DNA of 64,000 bases from Stutzerimonas kunmingensis (GTDB lineage: Bacteria; Pseudomonadota; Gammaproteobacteria; Pseudomonadales; Pseudomonadaceae), in assembly GCF_900114065.1 (NCBI RefSeq), contig NZ_FORS01000001.1:186001-250000 (forward strand). The letters run 5' to 3'. Positions 10,286-18,817 of this stretch are shown piece after piece. The number at the start of each line of letters is the position of its first letter. Within the stretch, counting starts at the first letter, position 1. The notes beneath the pieces were generated by a model that ran no database searches, had not been told where the DNA came from, and worked only from the letters and a program-made list of their open reading frames with translations. The position numbers and the translations under genes are program-made.

Positions 10286-10783
10286 TTGACTGAAAACCCT
10301 GTAGTGCACACGCCACAACAAGCGCTTGCGGCGATGCTCGAGCACTATGCCCCAAGCCATCTATTGCACGTGGGGCGCAGTGATCAACCTGCTCTGGCTG
10401 CCTACGCCGAATGTCATCCGGAGTTTCAGCTAGACCGCGCCGATGCCGCGCCGCTATCAGAGCAACTGGCCTCTCAGCGTTACGATTTGGCCCTGTTCGT
10501 CGACTGCCTGGAGCACATGCCCAAGCGTAACGGCCTGGAGCTGCTCGGCAGCGTTCGCAATCTGAATGCCAGCCGTATGGCGGTACTCGTGGATCTCGAC
10601 GCATCCGAATGGCAGACCACAGACTTCTATGCACTAGCCCTGCAAGTCAGCGAGCGCTTCCAGCGCGACGGACAGACCTTGACGCTCTTCACCTACGACC
10701 TGCTCCAATACAAGCAGGTTCCGGACTGGCTGAATGCCAGGTTCTGGGCCAACCCGGAAAACTTCGGAAAGTACTGGTGGTGA
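10286..10783 (+). CDS. DUF6231-like conserved protein
   Basis: 165 residues, soluble, no signal peptide. The pattern (HLLHVGRSD, a central [15 protein letters not shown]) resembles a degenerate methyltransferase-like fold, but the SAM-binding glycine motif is not clear, so I do not call an activity. The start is a TTG at 10286 with GAGG eight bases upstream; no ATG fits. The stop is one base before the ychJ-like start, so the two are co-transcribed. Confidence 0.75.
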   Translation: MTENPVVHTPQQALAAMLEHYAPSHLLHVGRSDQPALAAYAECHPEFQLDRADAAPLSEQLASQRYDLALFVDCLEHMPKRNGLELLGSVRNLNASRMAVLVDLDASEWQTTDFYALALQVSERFQRDGQTLTLFTYDLLQYKQVPDWLNARFWANPENFGKYWW

Positions 10784-10784
10784 C

Positions 10785-11270
10785 ATGAGCGAACAGCGCC
10801 CCCTCGCGCCTAACTGCCCTTGCGGCAGCGGCAATACGCTTGAGCAGTGCTGCGGCCGTTATCACGCAGGCACACCGGCACCCAGCGCCGAACTACTGAT
10901 GCGCTCGCGCTATAGCGCCTACGTGCTGGGTTTGGTCGACTATCTGCAGGCCACCACGCTACCGGTGCAACAGACGGCGCTGGACATGGACGGCATGCGC
11001 CGCTGGAGCCTCGACAGCACCTGGCTGGGGCTGGAAGTGAACGAGAGTGCAGTGCTCGGCGGCAAGCCTGAACATGCACGGGTGACCTTCACCGCCCGCT
11101 GGCACGACCAGACGGGCGAGCATGTCCACCAGGAACGCTCGGCCTTCGTTCAATGCGACGGAAAATGGTATTTCATCGATCCGACGGTGCCACTCAGGGC
11201 CGGACGCAACGATCCCTGCCCATGCGGCAGCGGTTCGAAATTCAAGAAGTGCTGCGCCGCCTACGTCTGA
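10785..11270 (+). CDS. ychJ: YchJ-family (UPF0225) SEC-C metal-binding protein
   Basis: 161 residues. Two SEC-C zinc motifs flank an NTF2-like central domain: CPCGSG...CCGRYH at residues 11-27 and [13 protein letters not shown] near the C-terminus. This is the standard YchJ architecture. The start at 10785 follows the upstream gene stop by one base; an upstream in-frame ATG would overlap the neighbour and add a low-quality extension. Function in the cell is not established for the family. Confidence 0.9.
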   Translation: MSEQRPLAPNCPCGSGNTLEQCCGRYHAGTPAPSAELLMRSRYSAYVLGLVDYLQATTLPVQQTALDMDGMRRWSLDSTWLGLEVNESAVLGGKPEHARVTFTARWHDQTGEHVHQERSAFVQCDGKWYFIDPTVPLRAGRNDPCPCGSGSKFKKCCAAYV

Positions 11271-11325
11271 TGCCAAACCGCACCGGGATAGCCGCCGCGC
11301 GAGGCGGCGGCGTGGAGCGGATGCG

Positions 11326-12102
11326 CTACTTCTCGACGAATGCGCGTTCGATCAGGTAGTGCCCCGGATCGCCCATGCGCGGCGAGACGCTCAGACCGAA
11401 GCTGTCCAGCACCTGGCTGGTTTCGTCCAGCATGCTCGGGCTGCCGCAAATCATCGCGCGATCGTCCTGCGGATTGATCGGAGGCAGGCCGATGTCGCTG
11501 AACAGTTTGCCGCTGCGCATCAGCTCGGTCAGGCGGCCCTGATTCTCGAAAGGCTCGCGCGTCACAGTCGGGTAATAGATCAGTTTTTCTTTCACCGCCT
11601 CACCAAAGAACTCGTTCTGCGGCAGGTGCTCGGTGATGAATTCACGATAGGCGACTTCGTTTGCGTAGCGAACACCATGCACCAGCACGACTTTTTCGAA
11701 GCGCTCGTAGGTTTCCGGGTCCTGGATGACACTCATGAATGGCGCCAGGCCCGTGCCGGTGCTGAGCAGGTAAAGATGCTTGCCAGGCAACAGATCGTCG
11801 AGCACCAGTGTTCCGGTTGGCTTGCGGCTGACCATGATCTGGTCGCCTTCCTGCAGGTGCTGCAGTCGAGAAGTCAGCGGGCCGTTCTGCACCTTGATGC
11901 TGAAGAACTCCAGATACTCTTCGTAGTTGGGACTGGCGATACTGTAGGCGCGCATCAGCGGACGGCCCTCGACCTCTAGGCCGATCATGACGAACTGGCC
12001 GTTCTCGAAGCGCAAGCCTGCATTGCGGGTGGTCTTGAAGCTGAACAGCGTGTCGTTCCAATGGTGCACACTGAGAACGCGCTCTACGTTCAGATTGCTC
12101 AT
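11326..12102 (-). CDS. fpr: ferredoxin/flavodoxin-NADP+ reductase
   Basis: 258 residues, FAD enzyme passing electrons between NADPH and ferredoxin. Visible: the FAD motif RAYSIASP near residue 51, the NADP-binding GTGLAPFMSVIQDPE, the GSPSML segment and a C-terminus ending in FVEK, which is characteristic of bacterial subclass I enzymes from Pseudomonas. It supplies reducing power for iron-sulfur assembly, heme degradation and oxidative-stress defence. Divergent from a LysR-type gene that matches the FinR regulator of fpr in P. putida, with a shared control region containing a perfect inverted repeat. Confidence 0.95.
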   Translation of the reverse strand: MSNLNVERVLSVHHWNDTLFSFKTTRNAGLRFENGQFVMIGLEVEGRPLMRAYSIASPNYEEYLEFFSIKVQNGPLTSRLQHLQEGDQIMVSRKPTGTLVLDDLLPGKHLYLLSTGTGLAPFMSVIQDPETYERFEKVVLVHGVRYANEVAYREFITEHLPQNEFFGEAVKEKLIYYPTVTREPFENQGRLTELMRSGKLFSDIGLPPINPQDDRAMICGSPSMLDETSQVLDSFGLSVSPRMGDPGHYLIERAFVEK

Positions 12103-12164
12103 GCTACGAATTCCTCGTGGTGTCGCGACGGGCGTCGTTACGTGGCGCCAGTCTAGCGATGGCG

Positions 12165-12192
12165 TCTTTATTCGTTAACTGGATAATAAAGA
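12165..12192. promoter_or_regulatory. candidate FinR operator between fpr and finR
   Basis: A perfect 8-bp inverted repeat, TCTTTATT (12165-12172) and AATAAAGA (12185-12192), with a 12-bp spacer. It contains the T-N11-A pattern of LysR-type sites and sits 24-51 bases upstream of the regulator ATG and 63-90 bases upstream of the fpr ATG. Assignment to FinR is inference. Confidence 0.55.
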
Positions 12193-12215
12193 TATAGGTT
12201 ATCGGTTATATAGAT

Positions 12216-13142
12216 ATGCATTTTACTCTCCGCCAGATCGAAGTGTTTGCCGCTGTCGCCCGCCAGGAAAGCGTGTCGCGCGCAGCCGAGAGCCTATCGT
12301 TGTCACAGTCCGCAACCAGTACGTCGCTGGCCGAACTGGAACGCCAGTCCGGCTGCCAGCTCTTCGACCGAGCCGGCAAAAGGCTCTGCTTGAACGCGCT
12401 CGGACAACAGCTGCTGCCGCAGGCAGTTGCCCTGCTCGATCAGGCACGCGCCATCGAGGATCTGCTCAACGGCAAGAGCGGCTTCGGCTCACTGGCGGTC
12501 GGTGCGACGCTGACGATCGGCAATTACCTCGCCACGTTGCTGATTGGCAGCTTCATGCAGCGCCACCCGGAATGCCGAGTGAAGCTGCACGTACACAACA
12601 CTGCGCACATCGTGCATCAGATCGCGCAACACGAACTTGATCTGGGTTTGATCGAAGGTGATTGCCAGCACCCGGACCTTGAGGTCCAGCCGTGGATCGA
12701 AGATGAGCTGGTGGTGTTCTGCGCACCGCAGCACCCGCTGGCCGGGCGGGGCGAGGTGGGCCTGGACGAGCTGACCAGCGAAGCGTGGATTCTCCGCGAG
12801 CAGGGCTCCGGCACGCGGATGACCTTCGAACAGGCTGTGCGACATCGGCCAGGCAAGCTGAACGTGCGGCTCGAGCTGGAGCACACCGAAGCGATCAAAC
12901 GCGCGGTGGAGTCGGGACTGGGGATCGGCTGCATTTCTCGACTGGCGCTGCGTGACGCCTTTCGCCGTGGCAGCCTGGTACCGGTGGCGACGCCCGAGCT
13001 GGACCTGCGTCGCCAGTTCTACTTCATCTGGCATTCGCACAAGTATCAGATCGCGGCCATGCTCGAGTTCGTCGAACAGTGCCGCGCCCTGACCTCAGGC
13101 GTGCGCCGCAGCGATGAAATCCAGCTGCCGCCGATCGCCTGA
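12216..13142 (+). CDS. finR: LysR-type regulator, FinR-like activator of fpr
   Basis: 308 residues. N-terminal winged helix-turn-helix (residues 5-64: RQIEVFAAVARQESVSRAAE, then SLSQSATSTSLAELE) and a C-terminal LysR substrate-binding domain (about 90-295). The position, head-to-head with fpr and 113 bp apart, is that of FinR, which activates fpr under superoxide and sulfite stress in P. putida. The symbol rests on this arrangement and overall resemblance. LysR proteins usually also repress themselves from the shared region. Confidence 0.8.
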   Translation: MHFTLRQIEVFAAVARQESVSRAAESLSLSQSATSTSLAELERQSGCQLFDRAGKRLCLNALGQQLLPQAVALLDQARAIEDLLNGKSGFGSLAVGATLTIGNYLATLLIGSFMQRHPECRVKLHVHNTAHIVHQIAQHELDLGLIEGDCQHPDLEVQPWIEDELVVFCAPQHPLAGRGEVGLDELTSEAWILREQGSGTRMTFEQAVRHRPGKLNVRLELEHTEAIKRAVESGLGIGCISRLALRDAFRRGSLVPVATPELDLRRQFYFIWHSHKYQIAAMLEFVEQCRALTSGVRRSDEIQLPPIA

Positions 13143-13156
13143 GGCCCGCATCCGGA

Positions 13157-13807
13157 TCAGCTGGTTGGAATGGAACCCATCTGCTGCAGCAACAGGGCTG
13201 CCTGGGTGCGGGTACGCACGCCGAGCTTGCGGAAGATAGCGGTAACGTGGGCCTTGATGGTCGCTTCAGAAACGCTCAGTTCGTAGGCGATCTGCTTGTT
13301 CAACAGCCCGTCACAGACCATGGTCAGCACTCGGAACTGTTGCGGCGTCAGGCTGGCAAGCCCGGCGCTGGCAGCCTTGGCCTCATCGCTGACGTTGGCC
13401 ACATCCTGGATGTTGCTAGGCCACCAGACATCGCCATCCAAAACAGCACGTACCGCTTGCTGGATGGTTTCCAGAGAACTGGACTTGGGAATGAAACCGC
13501 TGGCACCGAACTCACGGGAGCGCGCAACGACCGCTGCGTCCTCCTGTGCCGAGATCATGACTACCGGTAGATGCGGATACTGCCCCCTCAGCAGTACCAA
13601 CCCCGAGAAACCATAGGCTCCAGGCATGTTCAGATCCAGCAGCACCAGATCCCAATCGGCGCCCTGATTTAGAAGGCTTTCCAGTTCGGCGATGCTGGCC
13701 GCTTCCACCAGACGTACGTTTTCCCCTAGCCCCATGGTGAGCGCCTGTTGCAGCGCGCTGCGGAAAAGCGGGTGATCATCGGCAATGATTATTTCGTAAG
13801 CAGCCAT
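13157..13807 (-). CDS. erdR: NarL/FixJ-type response regulator, ErdR-like
   Basis: 216 residues. Receiver domain (1-120) with acidic pair DD at 10-11, phospho-acceptor Asp in LVLLDLNMPGAYG (about residue 57), Ser/Thr in MISAQED and Lys in FIPKSS. LuxR-type helix-turn-helix at about 148-205 (LTPQQFRVLTMVCDGLLNKQ). Closely resembles ErdR of P. aeruginosa, which controls ethanol oxidation and acetyl-CoA synthetase genes; the symbol is from remembered similarity and is tentative. No histidine kinase gene is adjacent. The start at 13807 matches the receiver-domain beginning; the longer frame has no support. Confidence 0.78.
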   Translation of the reverse strand: MAAYEIIIADDHPLFRSALQQALTMGLGENVRLVEAASIAELESLLNQGADWDLVLLDLNMPGAYGFSGLVLLRGQYPHLPVVMISAQEDAAVVARSREFGASGFIPKSSSLETIQQAVRAVLDGDVWWPSNIQDVANVSDEAKAASAGLASLTPQQFRVLTMVCDGLLNKQIAYELSVSEATIKAHVTAIFRKLGVRTRTQAALLLQQMGSIPTS

Positions 13808-14053
13808 TGGCAGACCTGTAGTTTTTATTGGCGCTTTTTCATCGGCTTGAGCAGCCGATGCCGACAAGATGACGGCAGAAACCCCGAGACAACGCTCCGG
13901 GGATGGTCCGATGTGAAATTTTCGGCCGGCTCGACCGAATATCGGCCGCCCGCCACAACAAATCAAGCGGCGCAAGCATGCCCACCCATGAATAAGTGGT
14001 CAAGCGCGGCGCTTTGTAGCAAAGTCTGCGACTTTTCCCGACCGAGCCGAAAC

Positions 14054-14965
14054 ATGCGTAGCCAAGCCCTCCGCGCCGACTTCCTGATGCTGATCACCGC
14101 CATGATCTGGGGCACGGCCTTTGTTGCCCAACGAATCGGCATGGACAACATCGGCCCGTTTCTATTTACCGGCCTGCGCTTCGCCCTGGGCGCTCTCGCG
14201 CTGCTGCCACTGGTGATCTACCAGGGCCGCACCAAAGCCCGGCACGAACCCTTTCTGCAGCGTGGCCTGCTGCTCGGCGGCCTGAGCATGGGGCTTGCGC
14301 TGACCGTGGGAATCAACCTGCAGCAGGTCGGCCTGCTGTTTACCAGCGTGACCAACTCAGGATTCATCACTGGCCTGTACGTGATCGTGGTGCCACTGCT
14401 GGGACTGATCATTGGCCACAGGACAGGCCTCGGAACCTGGGTCGGCGCCTTTCTCGCCGTTGCCGGCATGGCGCTGCTGAGCATCGGCGAGGATTTCACC
14501 GTTGCCTCTGGTGACTGGATCCAGTTGGCCGGCGCCTTCGTCTGGGGCCTGCATGTGCTGCTGGTGAGCTTCTTCGTCAGCCGCCACGACGCGATTCGCC
14601 TGGCCTTCCTGCAGTTCGCCACCTGTGCCGTGGTCAGCCTGCTGCTGGCATTGATCTTTGAAGAGATCGAGCCGACCAGCATCTGGCTCGCCGGGCCGGC
14701 CCTCATCTATGGCGGATTGTTCGCCGTTGCGGTTGGCTACACGCTGCAGGTTGTTGCGCAGAAGCATGCGATCGCCTCCCATGCGGCGATCATCCTCTCA
14801 CTGGAAGCGGTGTTCGCAGCCATCGCGGGCGCACTGTTCCTTGAGGAAAGCCTGACGCTGCGCGGCTACATGGGCTGCGTATTGATGTTCATCGGCATGC
14901 TCGCCGCACAGCTCTGGCCGCGCAAAGCCGAGCCGCTAACCACAGCCAGTCCTGCCAAGGCCTGA
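14054..14965 (+). CDS. EamA-family (DMT superfamily) transporter
   Basis: 303 residues with ten hydrophobic segments in two EamA repeats (about 8-140 and 150-290). The first helix, DFLMLITAMIWGTAFVAQR, and the second-repeat signature (HAAIILSLEAVFAAIAGALF) are typical. These inner-membrane carriers often export amino acids or metabolites, but substrate cannot be told. The start at 14054 was chosen because the longer upstream frame overlaps erdR on the other strand and lacks protein-like composition. Confidence 0.88.
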   Translation: MRSQALRADFLMLITAMIWGTAFVAQRIGMDNIGPFLFTGLRFALGALALLPLVIYQGRTKARHEPFLQRGLLLGGLSMGLALTVGINLQQVGLLFTSVTNSGFITGLYVIVVPLLGLIIGHRTGLGTWVGAFLAVAGMALLSIGEDFTVASGDWIQLAGAFVWGLHVLLVSFFVSRHDAIRLAFLQFATCAVVSLLLALIFEEIEPTSIWLAGPALIYGGLFAVAVGYTLQVVAQKHAIASHAAIILSLEAVFAAIAGALFLEESLTLRGYMGCVLMFIGMLAAQLWPRKAEPLTTASPAKA

Positions 14966-14978
14966 CGGCCAATCGAGT

Positions 14979-15689
14979 TCAGCGCGCAGGCTTCAATGCC
15001 AGATGCGCGGCGTTCTGCAGGTCCGGCTGGCGATGATACTTGGCACCCAGATAGTGCTCGGTGAACACATCGAGCAAGGCATCGAGGGTGTTCGCCGCGG
15101 CCGACTCTCCAGCCAGATCCAGACAGAGCGCTGCGACCTCGGCGGTGCACAGATGGTCACTGCGGGTCGACCGGCGCAGCCGGTAGCGCGACAGCGCCTC
15201 CGGTCGCAGGCTCAGCACCGGCAGGCCATCCAGGTAAGGGCTCTTGCGAAACATCTTGCGCGCCTCGGTCCAGGTGGCATCGAGCAGTACGAACAGCGGG
15301 CGCTTAGCGTTCTCCCGCTCAACTTGCTCGACCACCCGCCTCGACTCGGCGTATTCACCCGGGAAGATCACCAGTGGCTGCCATTGCGGATCGGCCAGCA
15401 GCGCCAGCAATCGCGGGTCCACGTCCGTGCGCTGCCAGGTGAAGGCGAAGGTATCGCGCACCACATCGGCAATCAGCCAGCCCGTATTGCTAGGCTTGAG
15501 CGGCTCGATATCGTGCATCAGCAGGCAGACACCACAATCGCTTTCGATCGTCGGAAGCCAAGGGCAAAGGCAATGGCTGAATGGTACCCGGCAGCGCTCG
15601 CAGCGCGACGCCCGGGAGCCGCGGGCAACGAAGGGTTTGAGGCTCTTGGCCAGGCGTTCGCTGCGCAGACGGGCTACGGCATGGGGCAT
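14979..15689 (-). CDS. tapT: tRNA-uridine aminocarboxypropyltransferase, DTW domain
   Basis: 236 residues. The N-terminus carries a four-cysteine zinc site (CERCRVPFSHCLC, residues 30-42), followed by a TDD-superfamily methyltransferase-like fold with the defining DATW motif (LLDATWTEARKMFRKSPYL; DTW variant) in the middle and a C-terminal helical part. TapT/YfiP enzymes make acp3U in tRNA from S-adenosylmethionine. Convergent with the EamA gene. Catalytic motif intact. Confidence 0.87.
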   Translation of the reverse strand: MPHAVARLRSERLAKSLKPFVARGSRASRCERCRVPFSHCLCPWLPTIESDCGVCLLMHDIEPLKPSNTGWLIADVVRDTFAFTWQRTDVDPRLLALLADPQWQPLVIFPGEYAESRRVVEQVERENAKRPLFVLLDATWTEARKMFRKSPYLDGLPVLSLRPEALSRYRLRRSTRSDHLCTAEVAALCLDLAGESAAANTLDALLDVFTEHYLGAKYHRQPDLQNAAHLALKPAR

Positions 15690-15816
15690 GAATCGACTCG
15701 AGGGTGACGATGAAGCGCGGGAGTCTACCAGCGCCAGCGAGACTTCTGCCCAGCACCGTTAAATGAACCGCACCACAGGCAGCCGGTCGAAATAGCGCAG
15801 TCAAAAGGAGACCGCC

Positions 15817-16215
15817 ATGTATCGTCTGACCACCCTGCTCGCTCTGAGCCTCGCCCTCCCCGTTGCCCACGCCGCCTCGCTGCAGGAGCAACAGCTGAAT
15901 CAGCTGCTCGAGCAGGTCGCCCGCGAAAGCAGTGTCGGAACGCCCCGCGCGATCAACGAAGACATTCTTGACCAGGGCTACACCGTAGAAAACAACATGC
16001 TGGTAAACCATCTCAGCGTACAGCCGCGGCATGCGGCGCAGATGCGCGATAACCCGGCCGATGTGCGCAACCAGCTCGCTGTTAGCGTCTGTGGCAATGA
16101 AGGACTACGCAAGCTGATGAGCCAGGGCGCAGTCCTACGCTATGACTTCAGCGAGTACCAGAGCAACAAGCCCATCGCCAGCGAGCGCTACAAGGCCTCG
16201 GACTGCGACCGCTAA
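15817..16215 (+). CDS. small secreted periplasmic protein, PA3611-like
   Basis: 132 residues. Signal peptide MYRLTTLLALSLALPVAHA, cleavage after residue 19. The mature part (about 113 residues) has two cysteines that could pair (in AVSVCGNEGL and at ASDCDR). It resembles a small P. aeruginosa protein family annotated as quorum-sensing-regulated virulence factor; this is from memory and the function is not proven. A good AAGGAG ribosome site is present. Followed by a rho-independent terminator. Confidence 0.75.
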   Translation: MYRLTTLLALSLALPVAHAASLQEQQLNQLLEQVARESSVGTPRAINEDILDQGYTVENNMLVNHLSVQPRHAAQMRDNPADVRNQLAVSVCGNEGLRKLMSQGAVLRYDFSEYQSNKPIASERYKASDCDR

Positions 16216-16225
16216 CAGGTGAACG

Positions 16226-16270
16226 CTGGCAGGCGCAGGCCACGGCCCGCCGTCCTGCCAGGTTTATTTA
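16226..16270 (+). terminator. terminator after the small secreted protein gene
   Basis: Stem CTGGCAGG (16226-16233) with CCTGCCAG (16254-16261) encloses a 20-nt GC-rich loop and is followed by GTTTATTTA. It separates this gene from the convergent phosphoketolase gene. Confidence 0.7.
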
Positions 16271-18685
16271 TCAAGCGTCGCCCCGCAGTATCTGCGGATC
16301 ACCTTTGCCAGCTACAGCGGCAGCCTCTTCGCTGGTGAGCAGTGCCGTGCGCGGCACATTGCGCAGGCGCGCACAGGCCGCGAGCACATTGGCCCAGCTG
16401 GCGCGATTGGCGAACTGCATACCGAACTCATCCAGCGTACCTCCGCGGTTGCGATAGCCGAGCGCCGAACACTTGCGCGCGTCCGGCAGAATCGGCCACA
16501 GGTGACCGCGCGCCACTTCTGGCCGCATGTGCGTCAACAGCACGCGCATTTCCATCGCATCCGGGAACAACCGCTCCGCCACACCTTCGCTGGCGCGCGC
16601 CCCGACTTCCCAATGATCGCGCGGCCCGCGGAAGCGGCCCGGCTCCTGCAGATAGACAAGGCGATAAGCGCAGTCGGCCTCCTTGAGCCGCTTGGCCGCA
16701 CGGAGCATCTCGCCCAGCTGATAGCTGCCGTTGGCAATCAGCAGCAATGCCTCGTTGCCCGGCTGTTCCTCGACCACGATGGCGCCGTCGCGCGCCAACT
16801 GCTCGGCCTGGGCCTGATCGAAGTAGCACGGCCGGTCGCGCTTGGGCATGACCACACAGGCAAGCTCGCCCCGCGCCTGGTAGATCGATGGCAGTAGCGC
16901 CAGAGTGCTGTTGTGGTCAGCCGGAAACAGCACCCGGACCATGTCGTTCATCTCTCCGAGCAGCGCCTCGCAGAAGGTCGTGTCTTGGTGGGACTGCTGG
17001 TTCTTGCCGTTTTCCCAGGTGTGCGACGTCGCGATCAAGGGCCAGCCGAGCCAGCCTGCAGGCCTGCCAATCTCCTTTTGCTGCCGGGAAAAAATAATGC
17101 TCTGCCGCACCACGCCCAGCATCTTCACGCAGAAGGCTTCGTAGCTCGCCACCAGATTCAAGCCGCCCTGGTTGGCAAGGCAGGCGGATACCACCGCCTC
17201 CTCGTTGAGAGCGGTGATGATGGCGCCGTCCACGGCCTCCAGCTCGCTTTCCGGCTCGATGACGCGATGCTTGAGCGCCTTTAGCACGCCGCCCAAACGG
17301 TTGCTGGCCAGCTCGTCAGGATTGCCCACCCGCGGCCGCAACGCGGGGTTGGCGGCGGTCAGCTCGACGAAGAAACGATCGACCGCTGCCATTGGTGAAC
17401 AGGCGTCGTCGCGGTAGTTCAACTTCGGCATGGTCGGCGAAGGCGGGCGTCGCGAGGCGAGCGGATTGTCGCGCTCCAGCGTTCGACCCTGGCGACTGCG
17501 CGTGAACAGCTCCAGTGAAGCAGCCAGCTCCTGTTGCGGTACGAACAGACGCGCCGCGTGCTCATTGAACAGGTCGCGTGACTGCTCATCGCGGCTCGGA
17601 TTACCCGGCAATGGCAGGTTGTGCGCTGCGTTGCTGCCGGCACCATAGAAACCGAAGCCTTTCACCGTCTCGGCGATGCCGTAGGGCATCGGCAGCGGAT
17701 AGTTGAGAATGCCGCGCGCCTTCTCTTCCACGCGTCGCTCCAGGCGCAGCTCCATCTCCCACAGGGTGGTGACGAAAGCAGCAGGATCACGCCCATCGAA
17801 CGGCATCGGGTCGAAGCCGCACTGACTCAAGTGCTGACGAAAATCCTCGAGCCCCTGCTCGGTGCCAAGCGCAGTACGCTGCTCGATTCGCCGTCCGTTG
17901 GCAATCATCACCGGCAGCGCGACGCCGCAATCTTCGGCACGCCACCAGCGGGGAATCCAGTCACTGCCGCGCTGCTCTTCCGCCGCGCCATCGGAGAGGA
18001 AGGCCACCAGCGTCTCGCCCGGCAGCGGCATGTGTGCGTATTGCAACTCGGCGAAACCGAGATAACCGCCCTCGGCAATACCGCCGGCGGTGTGCGGATT
18101 GACATGGCTGCCCAGGGGCGCGAGCGGACTGCCGTCGGCGGCCTGGCCGTAACCGTAGAAATCCTGCAGCAGGCGATTCATGCCCGCCTCGCCGCCCGCA
18201 TAGGCTTGCGCCTGCTCCGGATGCAGGTTGCCCGTCAGCAGGTTAAGCGCATCGACGGCCGCCACACAGTGGCCCTGCCCCATCAGCCAGGCGCGGGTGC
18301 GGCCAGTCAGTGCATTCAGGGCCAGGTAACCCGCATAGGCCGGCACCATGTTCAGCGCGCCGCCGGTATGCCCCTCGGGGTGCTGCTTGAAATCCTCGGC
18401 AGCCAACGGCGAACCGTCCAGATGCACCTGGCGCGCGTAGGTCATGTGCACCACCAGCCAGAGTCCGGCGCTGGCGACCCGGTCGACCGCCTGCAGCAGC
18501 CGGTAAACACTGGCCAGATCCGGCTGATGACCTGCCTGTACCAGCTGATGGGCCAACCGGAACACCGCCGCCTGGGTCTCCAGCGCGTGCTCGAACGGCC
18601 CGAAACCTACACGCCAGGTGGCGAACTCCGGTTCGGCTTGCGCGTGTTGATCCAGCTCGACAAGGCTGGGCAGTAGCTGACTCAT
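16271..18685 (-). CDS. xfp: xylulose-5-phosphate/fructose-6-phosphate phosphoketolase
   Basis: 804 residues, thiamine-diphosphate enzyme that splits xylulose 5-phosphate (or fructose 6-phosphate) with phosphate to acetyl phosphate plus glyceraldehyde 3-phosphate (or erythrose 4-phosphate). Signature EGHTGGALNMVPAYAGYLAL near residue 103, GDGAAE-type cofactor segment (LSDGAAEEQRGSDW) near 230, and the C-terminal Gly-Tyr-Asn-like region (ALGYRNRGGTLDEFGMQ). Length fits the family. It is divergent from the beta-CASP nuclease gene, with an Anr/Fnr-type box in between, suggesting induction at low oxygen where acetyl phosphate can yield ATP. No acetate kinase gene is in the window. Confidence 0.93.
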   Translation of the reverse strand: MSQLLPSLVELDQHAQAEPEFATWRVGFGPFEHALETQAAVFRLAHQLVQAGHQPDLASVYRLLQAVDRVASAGLWLVVHMTYARQVHLDGSPLAAEDFKQHPEGHTGGALNMVPAYAGYLALNALTGRTRAWLMGQGHCVAAVDALNLLTGNLHPEQAQAYAGGEAGMNRLLQDFYGYGQAADGSPLAPLGSHVNPHTAGGIAEGGYLGFAELQYAHMPLPGETLVAFLSDGAAEEQRGSDWIPRWWRAEDCGVALPVMIANGRRIEQRTALGTEQGLEDFRQHLSQCGFDPMPFDGRDPAAFVTTLWEMELRLERRVEEKARGILNYPLPMPYGIAETVKGFGFYGAGSNAAHNLPLPGNPSRDEQSRDLFNEHAARLFVPQQELAASLELFTRSRQGRTLERDNPLASRRPPSPTMPKLNYRDDACSPMAAVDRFFVELTAANPALRPRVGNPDELASNRLGGVLKALKHRVIEPESELEAVDGAIITALNEEAVVSACLANQGGLNLVASYEAFCVKMLGVVRQSIIFSRQQKEIGRPAGWLGWPLIATSHTWENGKNQQSHQDTTFCEALLGEMNDMVRVLFPADHNSTLALLPSIYQARGELACVVMPKRDRPCYFDQAQAEQLARDGAIVVEEQPGNEALLLIANGSYQLGEMLRAAKRLKEADCAYRLVYLQEPGRFRGPRDHWEVGARASEGVAERLFPDAMEMRVLLTHMRPEVARGHLWPILPDARKCSALGYRNRGGTLDEFGMQFANRASWANVLAACARLRNVPRTALLTSEEAAAVAGKGDPQILRGDA

Positions 18686-18746
18686 GGGTTCACTCCGTTG
18701 GTAAGCGGGTTGTGCTGTAGTCTAGGCAGCGCTCGATTCGTTATCT

Positions 18747-18760
18747 CTGATATGTATCAA
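18747..18760. promoter_or_regulatory. candidate Anr/Fnr-family box
   Basis: CTGATATGTATCAA matches the TTGAT-N4-ATCAA consensus in 9 of 10 fixed positions. It lies 62 bases upstream of the phosphoketolase ATG and 58 bases upstream of the nuclease ATG, so it could serve either or both. The regulator identity (Anr or Dnr) is inference. Confidence 0.6.
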
Positions 18761-18817
18761 GTGGTCATGGCAACCGAGCGGGCAATGTGGACATCATCGT
18801 ACAGACAGGAAGGCAAC

